The position numbers and the translations under genes were made by a program. DNA of 41,313 bases from Rhodocytophaga aerolata. GTDB lineage: Bacteria; Bacteroidota; Bacteroidia; Cytophagales; 172606-1. The notes under the pieces are model-generated. The model searched no databases, was not told where the DNA came from, and was given only the letters and a program-made list of their open reading frames with translations. The DNA is taken from contig NZ_JAUKPO010000041.1 in assembly GCF_030503435.1 (NCBI RefSeq), forward strand, positions 1 to 41,313. The letters run 5' to 3'. Of this stretch, positions 8,699-16,857 are shown piece by piece (position 1 is the first letter of the stretch; every line of letters begins with the position of its first letter).

Positions 8699-9236
8699 TT
8701 CTCCCCGCAGGCAACAACTACTGATGGGAGCCGGACTGGTGTTTTCTGTGAAAACTAAAAATGTGCCGGAAGATTTCCCGGAAGATATGCCGGTAAAAGA
8801 TGTGCCGGTTTACCTGGCCAAGAGAAAAGCTATGTCTTTTGCAGCAGAACTAACAGATGAAATTATACTAGCGGCAGATACCGTAGTTATCATCAATGGC
8901 CGGATTTTGAACAAACCACAAAACGAACAAGAGGCTGTTGAGATGCTTTCCTTGCTTTCTGGCAAAAAACATGAGGTGGTAACGGGTGTATGCCTTTTTT
9001 CCCAAACCAAAACACACACCTTTTCAGACCTCACCGAAGTGTATTTCAGAAACTTAAGTGCTGCAGAAATTACATTTTATGTGGAGAACTACCGCCCCTT
9101 TGACAAAGCCGGCGCGTATGGTGCACAGGAATGGATGGGCATGATTGCTATTGAGAAAATAATCGGTTCTTATTTTAACGTCATGGGTTTGCCAGTGCAT
9201 CTGGTATATGAGTATTTGAAACAATGGGACACCTAA
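8664..9236 (+). CDS. maf: Maf-family nucleoside triphosphate pyrophosphatase
   Basis: The 190-residue protein carries the Maf signature LASSSPRRQQLL at 9-20, the catalytic/metal region AADTVVIINGRILNKP (D72) and LSGKKHEVVTGVCL. Family members hydrolyse dTTP, UTP or modified nucleotides to monophosphate and pyrophosphate, which keeps non-canonical nucleotides out of nucleic acids. The motif set fits the dTTP/UTP (YhdE-like) branch better than the m7GTP branch. It is cytoplasmic and of standard length. It begins 35 bp inside the preceding DUF1015 gene, so the two are almost certainly cotranscribed. Confidence 0.94.
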   Translation: MNFNYPLVLASSSPRRQQLLMGAGLVFSVKTKNVPEDFPEDMPVKDVPVYLAKRKAMSFAAELTDEIILAADTVVIINGRILNKPQNEQEAVEMLSLLSGKKHEVVTGVCLFSQTKTHTFSDLTEVYFRNLSAAEITFYVENYRPFDKAGAYGAQEWMGMIAIEKIIGSYFNVMGLPVHLVYEYLKQWDT

Positions 9237-9334
9237 TAAGTTAGTTTTATTGAAATATTGGCCTAAATCTTTCATAGGCTGCTCTTCACCTAAATATTTT
9301 TGTATACTTGTAACATCACTATCTAATTGATTAC

Positions 9335-9922
9335 ATGAGAAAATTACTTATTGCATTTGTTTGTATGGTATGTAGTGCCGCCTTTTCCTATGGCCAGACG
9401 CAACAGGGCAACTTTTTGCTGGGCGGAGGATTCAGTGGCTCGTTAGGAAACAGAAAAGTAGAGTCTCCAGGTTCAGGCAATACGGTTATTGTCAGCAAAA
9501 GCAGAAGTGCTACCCTTGTTTTTAACCCCAGGTTAGGGTTTTTTATTGTAAATGGTTTTGCCCTTGGACTGGATGCAGACATCCGGAATAATAGTTCGAG
9601 AAACCGGGATAACGACATACGGACTACTTCCAATTCATTTACTATTGGGCCCTTTGTGCGGTATTACTTTCCGGTAAACGTATTTCTGGATGGCCGGGCA
9701 GGGTTTGGCTCTGGGAAAGGTGCTGAGTTAGCTGCTTATCCGGAGGCCCGGATTTTTAATTATTCTATTGGGGCTGGCTATGCTGCTTTTCTGAATGATT
9801 ATGTTGCCTTGGAGCCAATTATCCGCTACAGAGCAACGAACTATACCAACAAGGCAAACGACAATTTGCGGACATCCAACGGAAACTTAGAGTTTGCCAT
9901 CGGTTTGCAGATATACTTATAA
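9335..9922 (+). CDS. Outer membrane beta-barrel protein
   Basis: The 195-residue product starts with a signal peptide (MRKLLIAFVCMVCSAAFSYGQ). The rest is alternating hydrophobic/polar strands rich in Gly, Tyr and Asn, such as GNFLLGGGFSGSLGNR, LVFNPRLGFFIVNGFALGLDAD, FTIGPFVRYYFP and YSIGAGYAAFLNDYVALEPIIRYR. It ends in LEFAIGLQIYL, with the terminal aromatic/hydrophobic strand expected for recognition by the outer-membrane insertion machinery. This fits a small eight-stranded barrel of the OmpW/OmpX-like type. The Arg/Asn-rich stretches are probably loops. It is monocistronic, with its own terminator. Confidence 0.9.
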   Translation: MRKLLIAFVCMVCSAAFSYGQTQQGNFLLGGGFSGSLGNRKVESPGSGNTVIVSKSRSATLVFNPRLGFFIVNGFALGLDADIRNNSSRNRDNDIRTTSNSFTIGPFVRYYFPVNVFLDGRAGFGSGKGAELAAYPEARIFNYSIGAGYAAFLNDYVALEPIIRYRATNYTNKANDNLRTSNGNLEFAIGLQIYL

Positions 9923-9943
9923 AACATACCCATCTTCTGCTAT

Positions 9944-9976
9944 AAAAGGCTTCATTATACTAAATGAAGCCTTTTG
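9944..9976 (+). terminator. Intrinsic terminator after the beta-barrel gene
   Basis: A 13-bp stem (9944-9956 with 9963-9975) encloses a 6-base loop; its 3' arm ends in TTTT. It lies 21 bases after the stop codon. Confidence 0.85.
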
Positions 9977-10054
9977 CGTTTTAAGTAAAATACTGAACAT
10001 ATCTGCAAACATTCGGTTATACATTCTTAAATATAAGAATATAGGGTAAAATTT

Positions 10055-10573
10055 ATGCTACAATTATTTCTTCTGTCTCTTCTGGGATCATTTTCATTTG
10101 CCGCCTTTCTAAATCCAGGTATAGATATACATACGCTTCGCCGCGAGTATTTACAGGCAGTAGAGAATGAAGACAAAACCAATGAGTTGTTAGCTGTGCT
10201 CACTAAAGAGAATTCTCAAGAACCCCTCCGGATCGGGTATAAAGGTGCCTTAGAAGCCCTGAAAGCCAAGCATGCATTTAATCCCTATAACAAGCTGAGT
10301 TACCTGAAAAAAGCACAGCAAACATTTGAGCAAGCGATTAGCTTAAGTCCGGAGGATGTGGAATTGCGGTTTTTACGGTTTTCCGTACAACATTACTTAC
10401 CTTCTTTTCTGGGAGCCAGCAAAAACCTGGAAGAAGATAAACTAGTAATTGTAAAAAACATTGCCCAGCCTGGGCTGGATAAAGATGTACAGGCAACCGT
10501 TGCCAGATTTCTGCTGGAGACCAAACGGTGTACTGCCACAGAGCAACAGAAGCTGCAAGCTGTTTTGAACTAA
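10055..10573 (+). CDS. Small exported helical protein of unknown function
   Basis: The 172-residue product has an N-terminal hydrophobic signal (MLQLFLLSLLGSFSFAAF) followed by an all-helical mature part. Residues about 70-120 (PYNKLSYLKKAQQTFEQAISLSPEDVELRFLRFSVQHYLP) look like a TPR-type helical pair with the usual A-x-x-L-x-P ending. No catalytic motif or named family is recognised. The gene ends 73 bp before ispH on the same strand, so it may be cotranscribed with the isoprenoid/carotenoid genes, although nothing in its sequence ties it to that pathway. Confidence 0.75.
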   Translation: MLQLFLLSLLGSFSFAAFLNPGIDIHTLRREYLQAVENEDKTNELLAVLTKENSQEPLRIGYKGALEALKAKHAFNPYNKLSYLKKAQQTFEQAISLSPEDVELRFLRFSVQHYLPSFLGASKNLEEDKLVIVKNIAQPGLDKDVQATVARFLLETKRCTATEQQKLQAVLN

Positions 10574-10646
10574 CTGTAACCGCCAGAAAGTACAACGAAA
10601 CCTAAAAATTTTCAAAACTATTTGATATATTTAATGTTGTACTAAT

Positions 10647-11492
10647 ATGCTGAATCTGCAAGTAACCATAGATACTAATTCAGGTTTCTGTTTCGGTGTA
10701 GTGTATGCCATCGAAATGGCTGAAGATATTCTGGACGAACAAGGCTACTTGTATTGTCTGGGCGACATTGTGCATAATGATGAAGAAGTAAAGCGGCTGG
10801 AGAACAAAGGGCTTAAAATTATTACCCATACAGACTTGGCCCAGCTGCACAACGAAAAAGTATTGATCCGGGCACATGGTGAACCGCCTTCAACGTATCA
10901 GTTAGCCTTGCAAAACAATTTAGAACTTATCGATGCCTCTTGTCCGGTAGTGCTGAAGCTGCAAAACAGGATTAAGAATTCTTACGATAAAAAAGACAAT
11001 ATTTATATTTATGGGAAGCATGGGCATGCGGAAGTAATAGGCCTGCTTGGGCAAACAGATAATAAAGCTGTTGTCTTTCAGGACCTGGAAGAACTGGATT
11101 TAACCACCTTGCCTAAGCATATTACCCTCTACAGCCAGACAACCAAAAGTACAGACAAGTTTTACCAGATTACCGAAAAGCTTTCCAATTCAGGCATAGA
11201 AGTAGATGCCAACGATACTATTTGCCGGCAGGTTTCTAACCGGGATAAAGAATTGCGGAATTTTGCTAATAAGTTTGATAAAATCGTTTTTGTTTCCGGT
11301 TCCAAATCATCCAATGGAAAAGTGCTCTATAACGTTTGTAAAGACACTAATCCACATACCTACTTTATATCCAATATTGCGGAATTAAAAAAAGATTGGT
11401 TTTCTGCCGGCAACAGCGTAGGTATCTGCGGGGCTACGTCTACGCCTATGTGGTTGATGGAGCAGGTAAGAGACAAAGTTCTTACTTTCTAA
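10647..11492 (+). CDS. ispH: 4-hydroxy-3-methylbut-2-enyl diphosphate reductase
   Basis: IspH catalyses the last step of the methylerythritol phosphate pathway, reducing HMBPP to isopentenyl and dimethylallyl diphosphate with an iron-sulfur cluster. The 281-residue length is typical. The three cluster cysteines are present: C15 in SGFCFGV, C99 in DASCPVV and C193 in DTICRQVSNR. Substrate-binding histidines occur in IVHN (H43), RAHG (H76) and YGKHGHAEV (with the catalytic Glu), and the C-terminal SAGNSVGICGATSTPMWL is the expected signature. It is followed after 38 bp by crtW and then crtZ, so the universal C5 precursors and their use in carotenoids appear to be expressed together. Confidence 0.96.
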   Translation: MLNLQVTIDTNSGFCFGVVYAIEMAEDILDEQGYLYCLGDIVHNDEEVKRLENKGLKIITHTDLAQLHNEKVLIRAHGEPPSTYQLALQNNLELIDASCPVVLKLQNRIKNSYDKKDNIYIYGKHGHAEVIGLLGQTDNKAVVFQDLEELDLTTLPKHITLYSQTTKSTDKFYQITEKLSNSGIEVDANDTICRQVSNRDKELRNFANKFDKIVFVSGSKSSNGKVLYNVCKDTNPHTYFISNIAELKKDWFSAGNSVGICGATSTPMWLMEQVRDKVLTF

Positions 11493-11530
11493 GCTACATA
11501 AACCAATTAACCTAACCGGAGCGGATATAC

Positions 11531-12235
11531 ATGAGGTATCAAGTAGAGTCAACTAAAGGGGTAAGCATTGCTATGCTGATGATTATTTGTTGGGCAGGCC
11601 TCCTTACGTTTTTGCTTGCCGGGTATACCATTCGTCCTTTCTCTCCGCTTACCTATTTGTTTGTGGCTATCCAAACCCATTTATTTACAGGCTTGTTTAT
11701 TACGGCGCATGATGCCATGCATGGCGTAGTTTCACGGAATAAGAAAGTAAATAAGCTGATCGGGCAGATCTGTGCTACCTTATTTGTATTTAACTCTTAT
11801 AAACGCCTTTTTCCCAAACATCACGAACATCACCGCTTCGTAAAGTCTGAAAAAGATCCGGATTATTACGAGGGCAATTTCTTCATGTGGTATTTTCACT
11901 TCATGAAACAGTATGTTACGGTTTGGCAGATCGTACTGGCAGCCATTACCTTTAATATACTTACGCTGGTTGTCCCACAGCTCAATGTGATTTTGTATTG
12001 GGTTGTTCCATCGCTGCTGTCTACTTTTCAGTTGTTTTACTTCGGTACATATTTGCCCCATAAGGGAGAGCATGCCGAAAACAATGTTCATTACTCCCGC
12101 AGCCAGAAAAAAAATCATCTGTGGGCCTTTCTTACCTGTTATTTCTTTGGATATCATTATGAGCACCATCATGCGCCCGGTACGCCCTGGTGGCAATTAT
12201 ATAAGGTAAAAGAAGCAAATCCAACAGAATGGTGA
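11531..12235 (+). CDS. crtW: Beta-carotene ketolase (CrtW type), fatty acid desaturase superfamily
   Basis: The 234-residue integral membrane protein carries the di-iron histidine boxes of CrtW ketolases: HDAMH at 60-64, HHEHH at 97-101 and HYEHHH at 209-214, plus the family-typical FGTYLPHKGEH near 171-181. Four hydrophobic segments are visible (about 12-32, 38-58, 125-150, 152-172). CrtW adds 4-keto groups to beta-ionone rings. With the adjacent crtZ hydroxylase the expected products are keto-hydroxy carotenoids such as astaxanthin, if beta-carotene is made elsewhere in the genome. No crtB, crtI or crtY gene is present in the window. A general desaturase is less likely given the exact CrtW-type LPH motif and the neighbours. 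Confidence 0.9.
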   Translation: MRYQVESTKGVSIAMLMIICWAGLLTFLLAGYTIRPFSPLTYLFVAIQTHLFTGLFITAHDAMHGVVSRNKKVNKLIGQICATLFVFNSYKRLFPKHHEHHRFVKSEKDPDYYEGNFFMWYFHFMKQYVTVWQIVLAAITFNILTLVVPQLNVILYWVVPSLLSTFQLFYFGTYLPHKGEHAENNVHYSRSQKKNHLWAFLTCYFFGYHYEHHHAPGTPWWQLYKVKEANPTEW

Positions 12236-12287
12236 GTAAGGGAGAGGCAGATGGAAATTTCAATAAAAGATGTTCTGACTTTTATAT

Positions 12288-12734
12288 ATGGTAATCAATA
12301 CATTAATTCTCCTAGGTTCTTTTGTAGCCATGGAAGCCGTGGCCTGGCTCGTACACAAATACATTATGCATGGAATTATGTGGAACTGGCACCAGTCGCA
12401 TCACAGCCACACCAAAGGTATATTTGAGTTAAATGATTTATTCTCCGTTCTATTTGGACTGGCTGCTATTCTGCTTATTCTGCTAGGAGCCAATATCGCG
12501 CAATACCACCGATTAGTATGGGTTGGTATGGGTATGTCGTTATATGGAGTGGCGTACTTTGTTTTTCATGATATTATTGTACATCGCCGCATTCCCTTCT
12601 TATATAAACCCAAAAATCCTTATTTACGGAATTTAATCCGGGCCCACAAAGTACACCATAAAAACAATTCCAGAGATAAAGGAGAGGCTTTTGGATTTTT
12701 ATATTCTACGAAAAACTATCTGCAGAAGAAATAA
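12288..12734 (+). CDS. crtZ: Beta-carotene 3-hydroxylase
   Basis: This 148-residue membrane protein matches non-heme di-iron CrtZ hydroxylases. The histidine clusters are HKYIMH at 23-28, HQSHHSH at 35-41, HDIIVH at 94-99 and HKVHH at 120-124, arranged between hydrophobic segments. CrtZ hydroxylates beta-ionone rings at C3. It lies 52 bp after crtW on the same strand and probably shares its transcript. The length is slightly below the family norm of about 160-175, with no sign of truncation. Confidence 0.93.
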   Translation: MVINTLILLGSFVAMEAVAWLVHKYIMHGIMWNWHQSHHSHTKGIFELNDLFSVLFGLAAILLILLGANIAQYHRLVWVGMGMSLYGVAYFVFHDIIVHRRIPFLYKPKNPYLRNLIRAHKVHHKNNSRDKGEAFGFLYSTKNYLQKK

Positions 12735-12890
12735 CAGGTTTCCTATATATGCCTACCCTAAAAACACAGGATGATTTAAACCTGCCGGCAAAAAATAGCT
12801 AAGCAACTATATACCCGTGGAGCCAGTTGCCGAAAGTATACCCATTCAAAAATACAGGTGCAAAACTATTGATCTGATATAGCTTCCAAT

Positions 12891-12911
12891 AAAAAAAGCC
12901 CTGTAGGGCTT
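12891..12911 (-). terminator. Intrinsic terminator for the cold-shock gene
   Basis: On the minus strand AAGCCCT/AGGGCTT forms a compact 7-bp hairpin followed by seven T residues. It lies 28 bases after the stop codon at 12940. Confidence 0.85.
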
Positions 12912-12939
12912 CTTGTGGCATGAAAAAATATCTTGGTTG

Positions 12940-13134
12940 TCAGATTATGCGTTTTACATTAATGGCACTCATTCCTTTTTTGCCTTCTACCAGCTCAAAC
13001 TCCACCTCGTCTTCTTCTCTGATTTCATCCAACAGACTGTTGACATGGACAAAAATATTGTGTAATGAATTACCTTTCCGGATAAATCCAAATCCTTTAG
13101 ATTCATTAAAATACGTGACTGTTCCAGTTTCCAT
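12940..13134 (-). CDS. Cold-shock domain protein (CspA family)
   Basis: The 64-residue protein is a single cold-shock domain that binds single-stranded RNA or DNA. RNP1 is present as KGFGFIRK (13-20) and RNP2 as NIFVHVNSL (26-34). The protein starts ETGTVTYFNESKGFGFI. It lacks the C-terminal extension of some Bacteroidota Csp proteins. It is monocistronic and has its own terminator. The A+T-rich stretch before it (13135-13300) could hold a long regulated leader, as in many csp genes, but I see no defined structure. Confidence 0.93.
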   Translation of the reverse strand: METGTVTYFNESKGFGFIRKGNSLHNIFVHVNSLLDEIREEDEVEFELVEGKKGMSAINVKRII

Positions 13135-13306
13135 ATAGCTAATTATTTATAAATCAAATGTAAGAAATATATAGGATTGTTAACTTTTATTTCGATAATA
13201 CTTTAAAATTTTAAGATAAAATATAACAAAATCCCGACATGTTTAATTTGGAGCAAATATTATTCCAGTGGGCAACTAGCATATAACTAAATTTTTACCC
13301 GTGTTA

Positions 13307-13373
13307 TCAGAAATATGCCATTTAGCAGACTGTATTCTGACTTTACTTTCTGACATTTTGTCTTATATTCTGA
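13307..13373. promoter_or_regulatory. Possible activator-binding repeats before hsp20
   Basis: TTCTGA occurs at 13335-13340, 13348-13353 and 13368-13373, and its complement TCAGAA at 13307-13312. The cluster ends 24 bases before the -24 element at 13397. Repeated short boxes upstream of a sigma-54 promoter fit an enhancer, but the hexamer is A+T-rich and could recur by chance. Confidence 0.35.
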
Positions 13374-13395
13374 AAAATTTACTCACACTTTGTGG

Positions 13396-13411
13396 TGGCA
13401 TAGCACTTGCT
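13396..13411 (+). promoter_or_regulatory. Canonical -24/-12 (sigma-54) promoter of hsp20
   Basis: TGGCATAGCACTTGCT matches the sigma-54 consensus TGGCAC-N5-TTGC at all invariant positions, with GG at 13397-13398 and GC at 13409-13410, the required 12-bp register. Transcription would start near 13421, 47 bases before the hsp20 start codon. Confidence 0.75.
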
Positions 13412-13467
13412 AAGCTCAAAAATGTAGGTAATTATGTTAAAAACTTAAACTAAAGGAGGATTTAGCC

Positions 13468-13890
13468 ATGTCACTTACAAAATGGAACGATTCTGATGTA
13501 CTATTTCCATCATTTTCAAATCTGTTAGATGAGTTTATGGGAGATGCACTTCCACGTACAAGCGGATTAGCCAAGAATGTTCCCGCTGTAAACATCTTGG
13601 AAACAGATAACGAGTATATGCTGCAAGTAGCTGCGCCTGGTTTACGTAAAGAAGATTTTGAGTTGCATGTAGAACAGAAACGTTTGTCTATCTCTGCTCA
13701 TGCCAATGAGCCTCAACCAGAGGGTAAATATGCCCGGCGTGAATTTGGCTATCATTCGTTTAAACGGGTGTTTGCCTTGCCTGACTTTGTAAACCTGGAC
13801 AACATTCAGGCTTCTTATGAGGAGGGTATATTGAAAATAAGTATACCGAAGCGGGAAGAAGTAAAACCCCGTACCATTCAGATAGCCTAA
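13468..13890 (+). CDS. Small heat shock protein, Hsp20/alpha-crystallin family
   Basis: The 140-residue product has an alpha-crystallin domain from about 42 to 135: VPAVNILETDNEYMLQVAAPGLRKEDFELHVEQKRLSI, then EGILKISIPKREEV. A C-terminal TIQIA can serve as the I-x-I oligomerisation motif. It is an ATP-independent holdase that keeps unfolded proteins soluble in the cytoplasm. Unusually for this window it has a strong Shine-Dalgarno sequence (AAAGGAGGA at 13453-13461), which fixes the start at 13468. A sigma-54-type promoter precedes it and a strong terminator follows, so it is a single-gene unit set up for high induced expression. Confidence 0.95.
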   Translation: MSLTKWNDSDVLFPSFSNLLDEFMGDALPRTSGLAKNVPAVNILETDNEYMLQVAAPGLRKEDFELHVEQKRLSISAHANEPQPEGKYARREFGYHSFKRVFALPDFVNLDNIQASYEEGILKISIPKREEVKPRTIQIA

Positions 13891-13898
13891 TCAATACA

Positions 13899-13936
13899 CA
13901 GAAAACAAGCGTAAATAGCTATACGCTTGTTTTCTG
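13899..13936 (+). terminator. Terminator after hsp20
   Basis: A perfect 15-bp stem (13899-13913 with 13922-13936) has an 8-base loop; the 3' arm contains TTGTTTTC. It begins eight bases after the stop codon. Confidence 0.8.
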
Positions 13937-14183
13937 CTGGTATCCGGCACACACCATCTAAATATAAGTAGCACTGTTTATTGACGCGAAAAGACATGTA
14001 ACCATAGCTAGCCATGGGAGGTTTTTGCCAGCTGGGTCACTTGCGTAAGTAAAGGGTTAAGTCATGTTACAAAAGGTATAGCGTATACTCAATCCAGGAA
14101 ATAGCAATACCAGGTAAGCGAAAAGGTTGTATACTCTTTCTCTGAATTATTTTATATAGGTATTATTTACTACTGATACATCT

Positions 14184-15680
14184 ATGAAACTCATTGCATG
14201 GAAAGAAATGGGCACAACTATCATGGCTGCTGTGCTGGGTGGTTGTATAACTTTAGGAGCATATAAGGCGCTGGAAGAAGATAACAAAGTAATTATTGAG
14301 AAGGTACCGGAAAATTATAGCAGAGTCGCCTCCAGCTATACAAAGTCCGGCGATATAAACCCGGCGGCCCATCCGGATTTTTCTATGGCTGCTGAAAAAG
14401 TAACACCCGCGGTGGTTCATATCCGTTCTTCTATGAAAGGCCGCGAAACGCCGGTACAGAATATACCTTCTCCCTTCCGCGATTTTTTTGGAGATGATTT
14501 CTTTGGTGAACGTTTCCGGGGCTTTAATGATCCGGCACAAGCTTCTGGTTCCGGTGTGATTATTAGCCAGGATGGCTATATTCTTACCAATGACCATGTG
14601 ATAGATAAAGCAGACGAAATAGAAGTGACGCTGCACGATAAACGTTCTTACAAAGCCAAAGTAATTGGTACAGATCCTTCCACAGACTTGGCTTTAATTC
14701 AAATTAAGGAGAAAGATTTGCCCACCTTGCCTTTAGCAAACTCCGATGAGGTAAAAGTTGGTCAATGGGTACTGGCTGTGGGCAATCCATTCAACCTGGA
14801 ATCTACTGTTACGGCTGGCATCATCAGTGCAAAAGGAAGGAGCATTAATATTTTACAGCGCAACAAAACGCCCATTGAGTCGTTTATCCAGACGGATGCT
14901 GCAGTCAATCCTGGCAACAGCGGGGGAGCCCTGGTAAACCTGAATGGCGAACTGATTGGAATTAACACCGCCATTGCTACGCCAACAGGTACTTATGCTG
15001 GCTATTCCTTTGCCGTACCTACCAGTATCGCCAGTAAAGTGGTTGAAGATTTTATTAAATACGGAAAAGTGCAGCGGGCCTACCTGGGTATTGTGATCCG
15101 GGATGTTAATGGTAAACTGGCTTCTGAGAAGGATTTGTCGGTAAACACTGGGGTATATGTAGATAGCTTAATGGCCGATGGGGCTGGCAAAGCCGGAGGC
15201 ATTAAAATAGGCGACGTAATCACCAAAGTGGATGACAGAAATGTTAGCTCTGTAGCCGAATTGCAAGAATTAATAGGCCGCCACCGCCCTGGGGATGAAG
15301 TAACGGTAACTATCAACCGCAAAGGCGACGAGAAAAAGTTGAAAATTCCATTAAAAAATCTGGAAGGGAAAACTGAGATAGTGAAAGATACCCGCAGTGA
15401 AGTGATTAAATCATTGGGTGCGGAGTTTACAGATATTACGGAACAGGAAAAGGAAAAAGCTAACCTGGAGGCAGGCGTAAAAGTATCTAAATTGTATCCT
15501 GGTACCTTGCGGTCATCTACCAATATGAAGGAAGGCTTTATTATCACGAAAGTAAACCGCAAACCAGTAAATTCTGCCCGGCAACTGGCCCAGATGCTGG
15601 AATCCGAAGAAGGCGGTATTCTGATTGAAGGCGTTTACCCAGGTGATCCAACAGTTTACTATTATGCCTTCGGTTTATAA
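14184..15680 (+). CDS. DegP/HtrA-type periplasmic serine protease
   Basis: The 498-residue protein begins with an uncleaved-type membrane anchor or signal (about 10-28). A trypsin-like protease domain follows with the complete triad: H138 in ILTNDHVI, D168 in DPSTDLALI and S246 in NPGNSGGAL. Two PDZ domains follow at about 290-385 (RAYLGIVIRDVNG, GDVITKVDDRNVSSVAELQE) and 400-498 (GFIITKVNRKPVNSARQL). HtrA proteases degrade or refold misfolded envelope proteins. The gene directly precedes the sigma-54-type permease cluster, with the first 37-bp palindrome only 33 bp after its stop codon. The name degP would be reasonable, but paralogues cannot be told apart from sequence alone. Confidence 0.95.
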   Translation: MKLIAWKEMGTTIMAAVLGGCITLGAYKALEEDNKVIIEKVPENYSRVASSYTKSGDINPAAHPDFSMAAEKVTPAVVHIRSSMKGRETPVQNIPSPFRDFFGDDFFGERFRGFNDPAQASGSGVIISQDGYILTNDHVIDKADEIEVTLHDKRSYKAKVIGTDPSTDLALIQIKEKDLPTLPLANSDEVKVGQWVLAVGNPFNLESTVTAGIISAKGRSINILQRNKTPIESFIQTDAAVNPGNSGGALVNLNGELIGINTAIATPTGTYAGYSFAVPTSIASKVVEDFIKYGKVQRAYLGIVIRDVNGKLASEKDLSVNTGVYVDSLMADGAGKAGGIKIGDVITKVDDRNVSSVAELQELIGRHRPGDEVTVTINRKGDEKKLKIPLKNLEGKTEIVKDTRSEVIKSLGAEFTDITEQEKEKANLEAGVKVSKLYPGTLRSSTNMKEGFIITKVNRKPVNSARQLAQMLESEEGGILIEGVYPGDPTVYYYAFGL

Positions 15681-15712
15681 TAAAAAGTAAAAAGAATCTG
15701 CCTTCAGACCCA

Positions 15713-15749
15713 TGTCCGGAAGTGTACAAAAAGTGTACGTTTCCGGACA
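15713..15749. promoter_or_regulatory. 37-bp palindromic putative enhancer, copy 1
   Basis: An imperfect palindrome of TGTCCGGAAGTGTAC and GTGTACGTTTCCGGACA surrounds an AAAAA spacer. The same 37-bp element recurs at 21879, 26258 and 34761, each time 65-69 bases before a -24/-12 element. It is read here as the upstream activating site of a sigma-54-dependent regulator. Confidence 0.75.
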
Positions 15750-15812
15750 ATTTTGTTGCGTATGTACCCATTAATTAAATGCAAGTATTTGACAGTAAGA
15801 GTTTTATCTAAC

Positions 15813-15828
15813 AGGCAGATTTATTGTA
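15813..15828 (+). promoter_or_regulatory. Putative -24/-12 (sigma-54) promoter, copy 1
   Basis: AGGCAGATTTATTGTA has GG at 15814-15815 and TTG ending at 15826, the same register as the other three copies. The -12 C is replaced by T. The expected start of transcription is about 15839, 38 bases before the DUF4097 gene. Confidence 0.6.
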
Positions 15829-15876
15829 TAATTTGTGGCATAGCATTATTATTCGACTGTACTTAACAAACATACC

Positions 15877-16800
15877 ATGAACACACATAGAATCACCCGG
15901 ATAGTATTTTTACTTTTAGCCATCTGCGGCTTTAGTCAGGCACAGCAAAAAGATACGCCTTACCAGGTAAAAAACTTTACAGTAGGCAACAATACTCTCG
16001 TGCAGGTAGAAACCGTAGGAGGAAATATTGAAATTGTAGGGCAGGCATCCAATGAGGCAAAAGTGGAGATGTATGTGCGGCATGGCAACTGGAATAATAA
16101 ACTTTCTAAAGAAGAGCTGGACGAAAGATTGCAAAATTATGATGTTACGATAAGCCAGGAGAGTAATACAATAAAGGCCATTGTAACTCAAAAGAAATCT
16201 ATCAACTGGAATAAGAATGGATTAAGCATCTCTTTTAAAATATATGTTCCCAAACAAGCCGCTACAGATCTGGAAACCAAAGGCGGCAATATTAGTTTAT
16301 CAGACCTTTCGGGCAAGCAAGATGCCCTGACCCGTGGCGGAAATATAGCTATGCGTAATGTAACTGGCGAAACCAGACTGGAAACCTCTGGAGGCAATAT
16401 AGGCGTGGAAGCTTTCGACGGTAAATTAACTGTTAATTGCAGTGGCGGCAACATTGATTTAAATGACGTGAAAGGGGATATAGATGTAAAAACTGCCGGT
16501 GGCAACATTAGTCTGGCAGGCACAGCAGGCAGTGTAGAGGCCCATACCAGTGGCGGCGATATCCGGGCGAAAATCAGCTCACTCGAAAAATCCCTGACGC
16601 TTCATACCAGTGGTGGGAATATCACTGCTAATCTACCTGAAGGAAAAGGTTTTGATGTAGATATGCGGGGAGACAATATACACACCAATTTTGCTAATTT
16701 CAAAGGCCACCTTGGCAAAGAAAAAGTGCAAGGCACCGTAAATGGTGGCGGTATACCCATTAAAATAACTACTTCCGGCGGTAACATTAGCCTGAATTAA
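15877..16800 (+). CDS. Exported DUF4097 beta-solenoid protein
   Basis: The 307-residue protein has a signal peptide (ending near GFSQAQ). The mature part is built from repeated GGNI turns: VGGNIEIV near 48, then KGGNISL, RGGNIAM, SGGNIGV, SGGNIDL, AGGNISL, SGGDIRA, SGGNITA and a final SGGNISLN at the C-terminus. Five of the turns are exactly 18 residues apart, as expected for a beta-helix. DUF4097 proteins include LiaG-like envelope-stress proteins, but no biochemical activity is established. It is the first gene after enhancer copy 1 and lies 57 bp before a permease gene, so the two are very probably cotranscribed. Confidence 0.9.
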   Translation: MNTHRITRIVFLLLAICGFSQAQQKDTPYQVKNFTVGNNTLVQVETVGGNIEIVGQASNEAKVEMYVRHGNWNNKLSKEELDERLQNYDVTISQESNTIKAIVTQKKSINWNKNGLSISFKIYVPKQAATDLETKGGNISLSDLSGKQDALTRGGNIAMRNVTGETRLETSGGNIGVEAFDGKLTVNCSGGNIDLNDVKGDIDVKTAGGNISLAGTAGSVEAHTSGGDIRAKISSLEKSLTLHTSGGNITANLPEGKGFDVDMRGDNIHTNFANFKGHLGKEKVQGTVNGGGIPIKITTSGGNISLN

Positions 16801-16857
16801 CTAGCTTCTTAGAAGACCCAAAGCAATACCTAATTCCCTGCCAACACTACTTTCCCT

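Noticed and set aside
15713-15760. The 37-bp palindromes read as ordinary intrinsic terminators
   Set aside because: They do lie after stop codons and are followed by T-rich sequence. However, the base sequence itself is conserved, the distance to the downstream -24/-12 element is fixed, and other permease genes lack them after their stops. A double role cannot be excluded.
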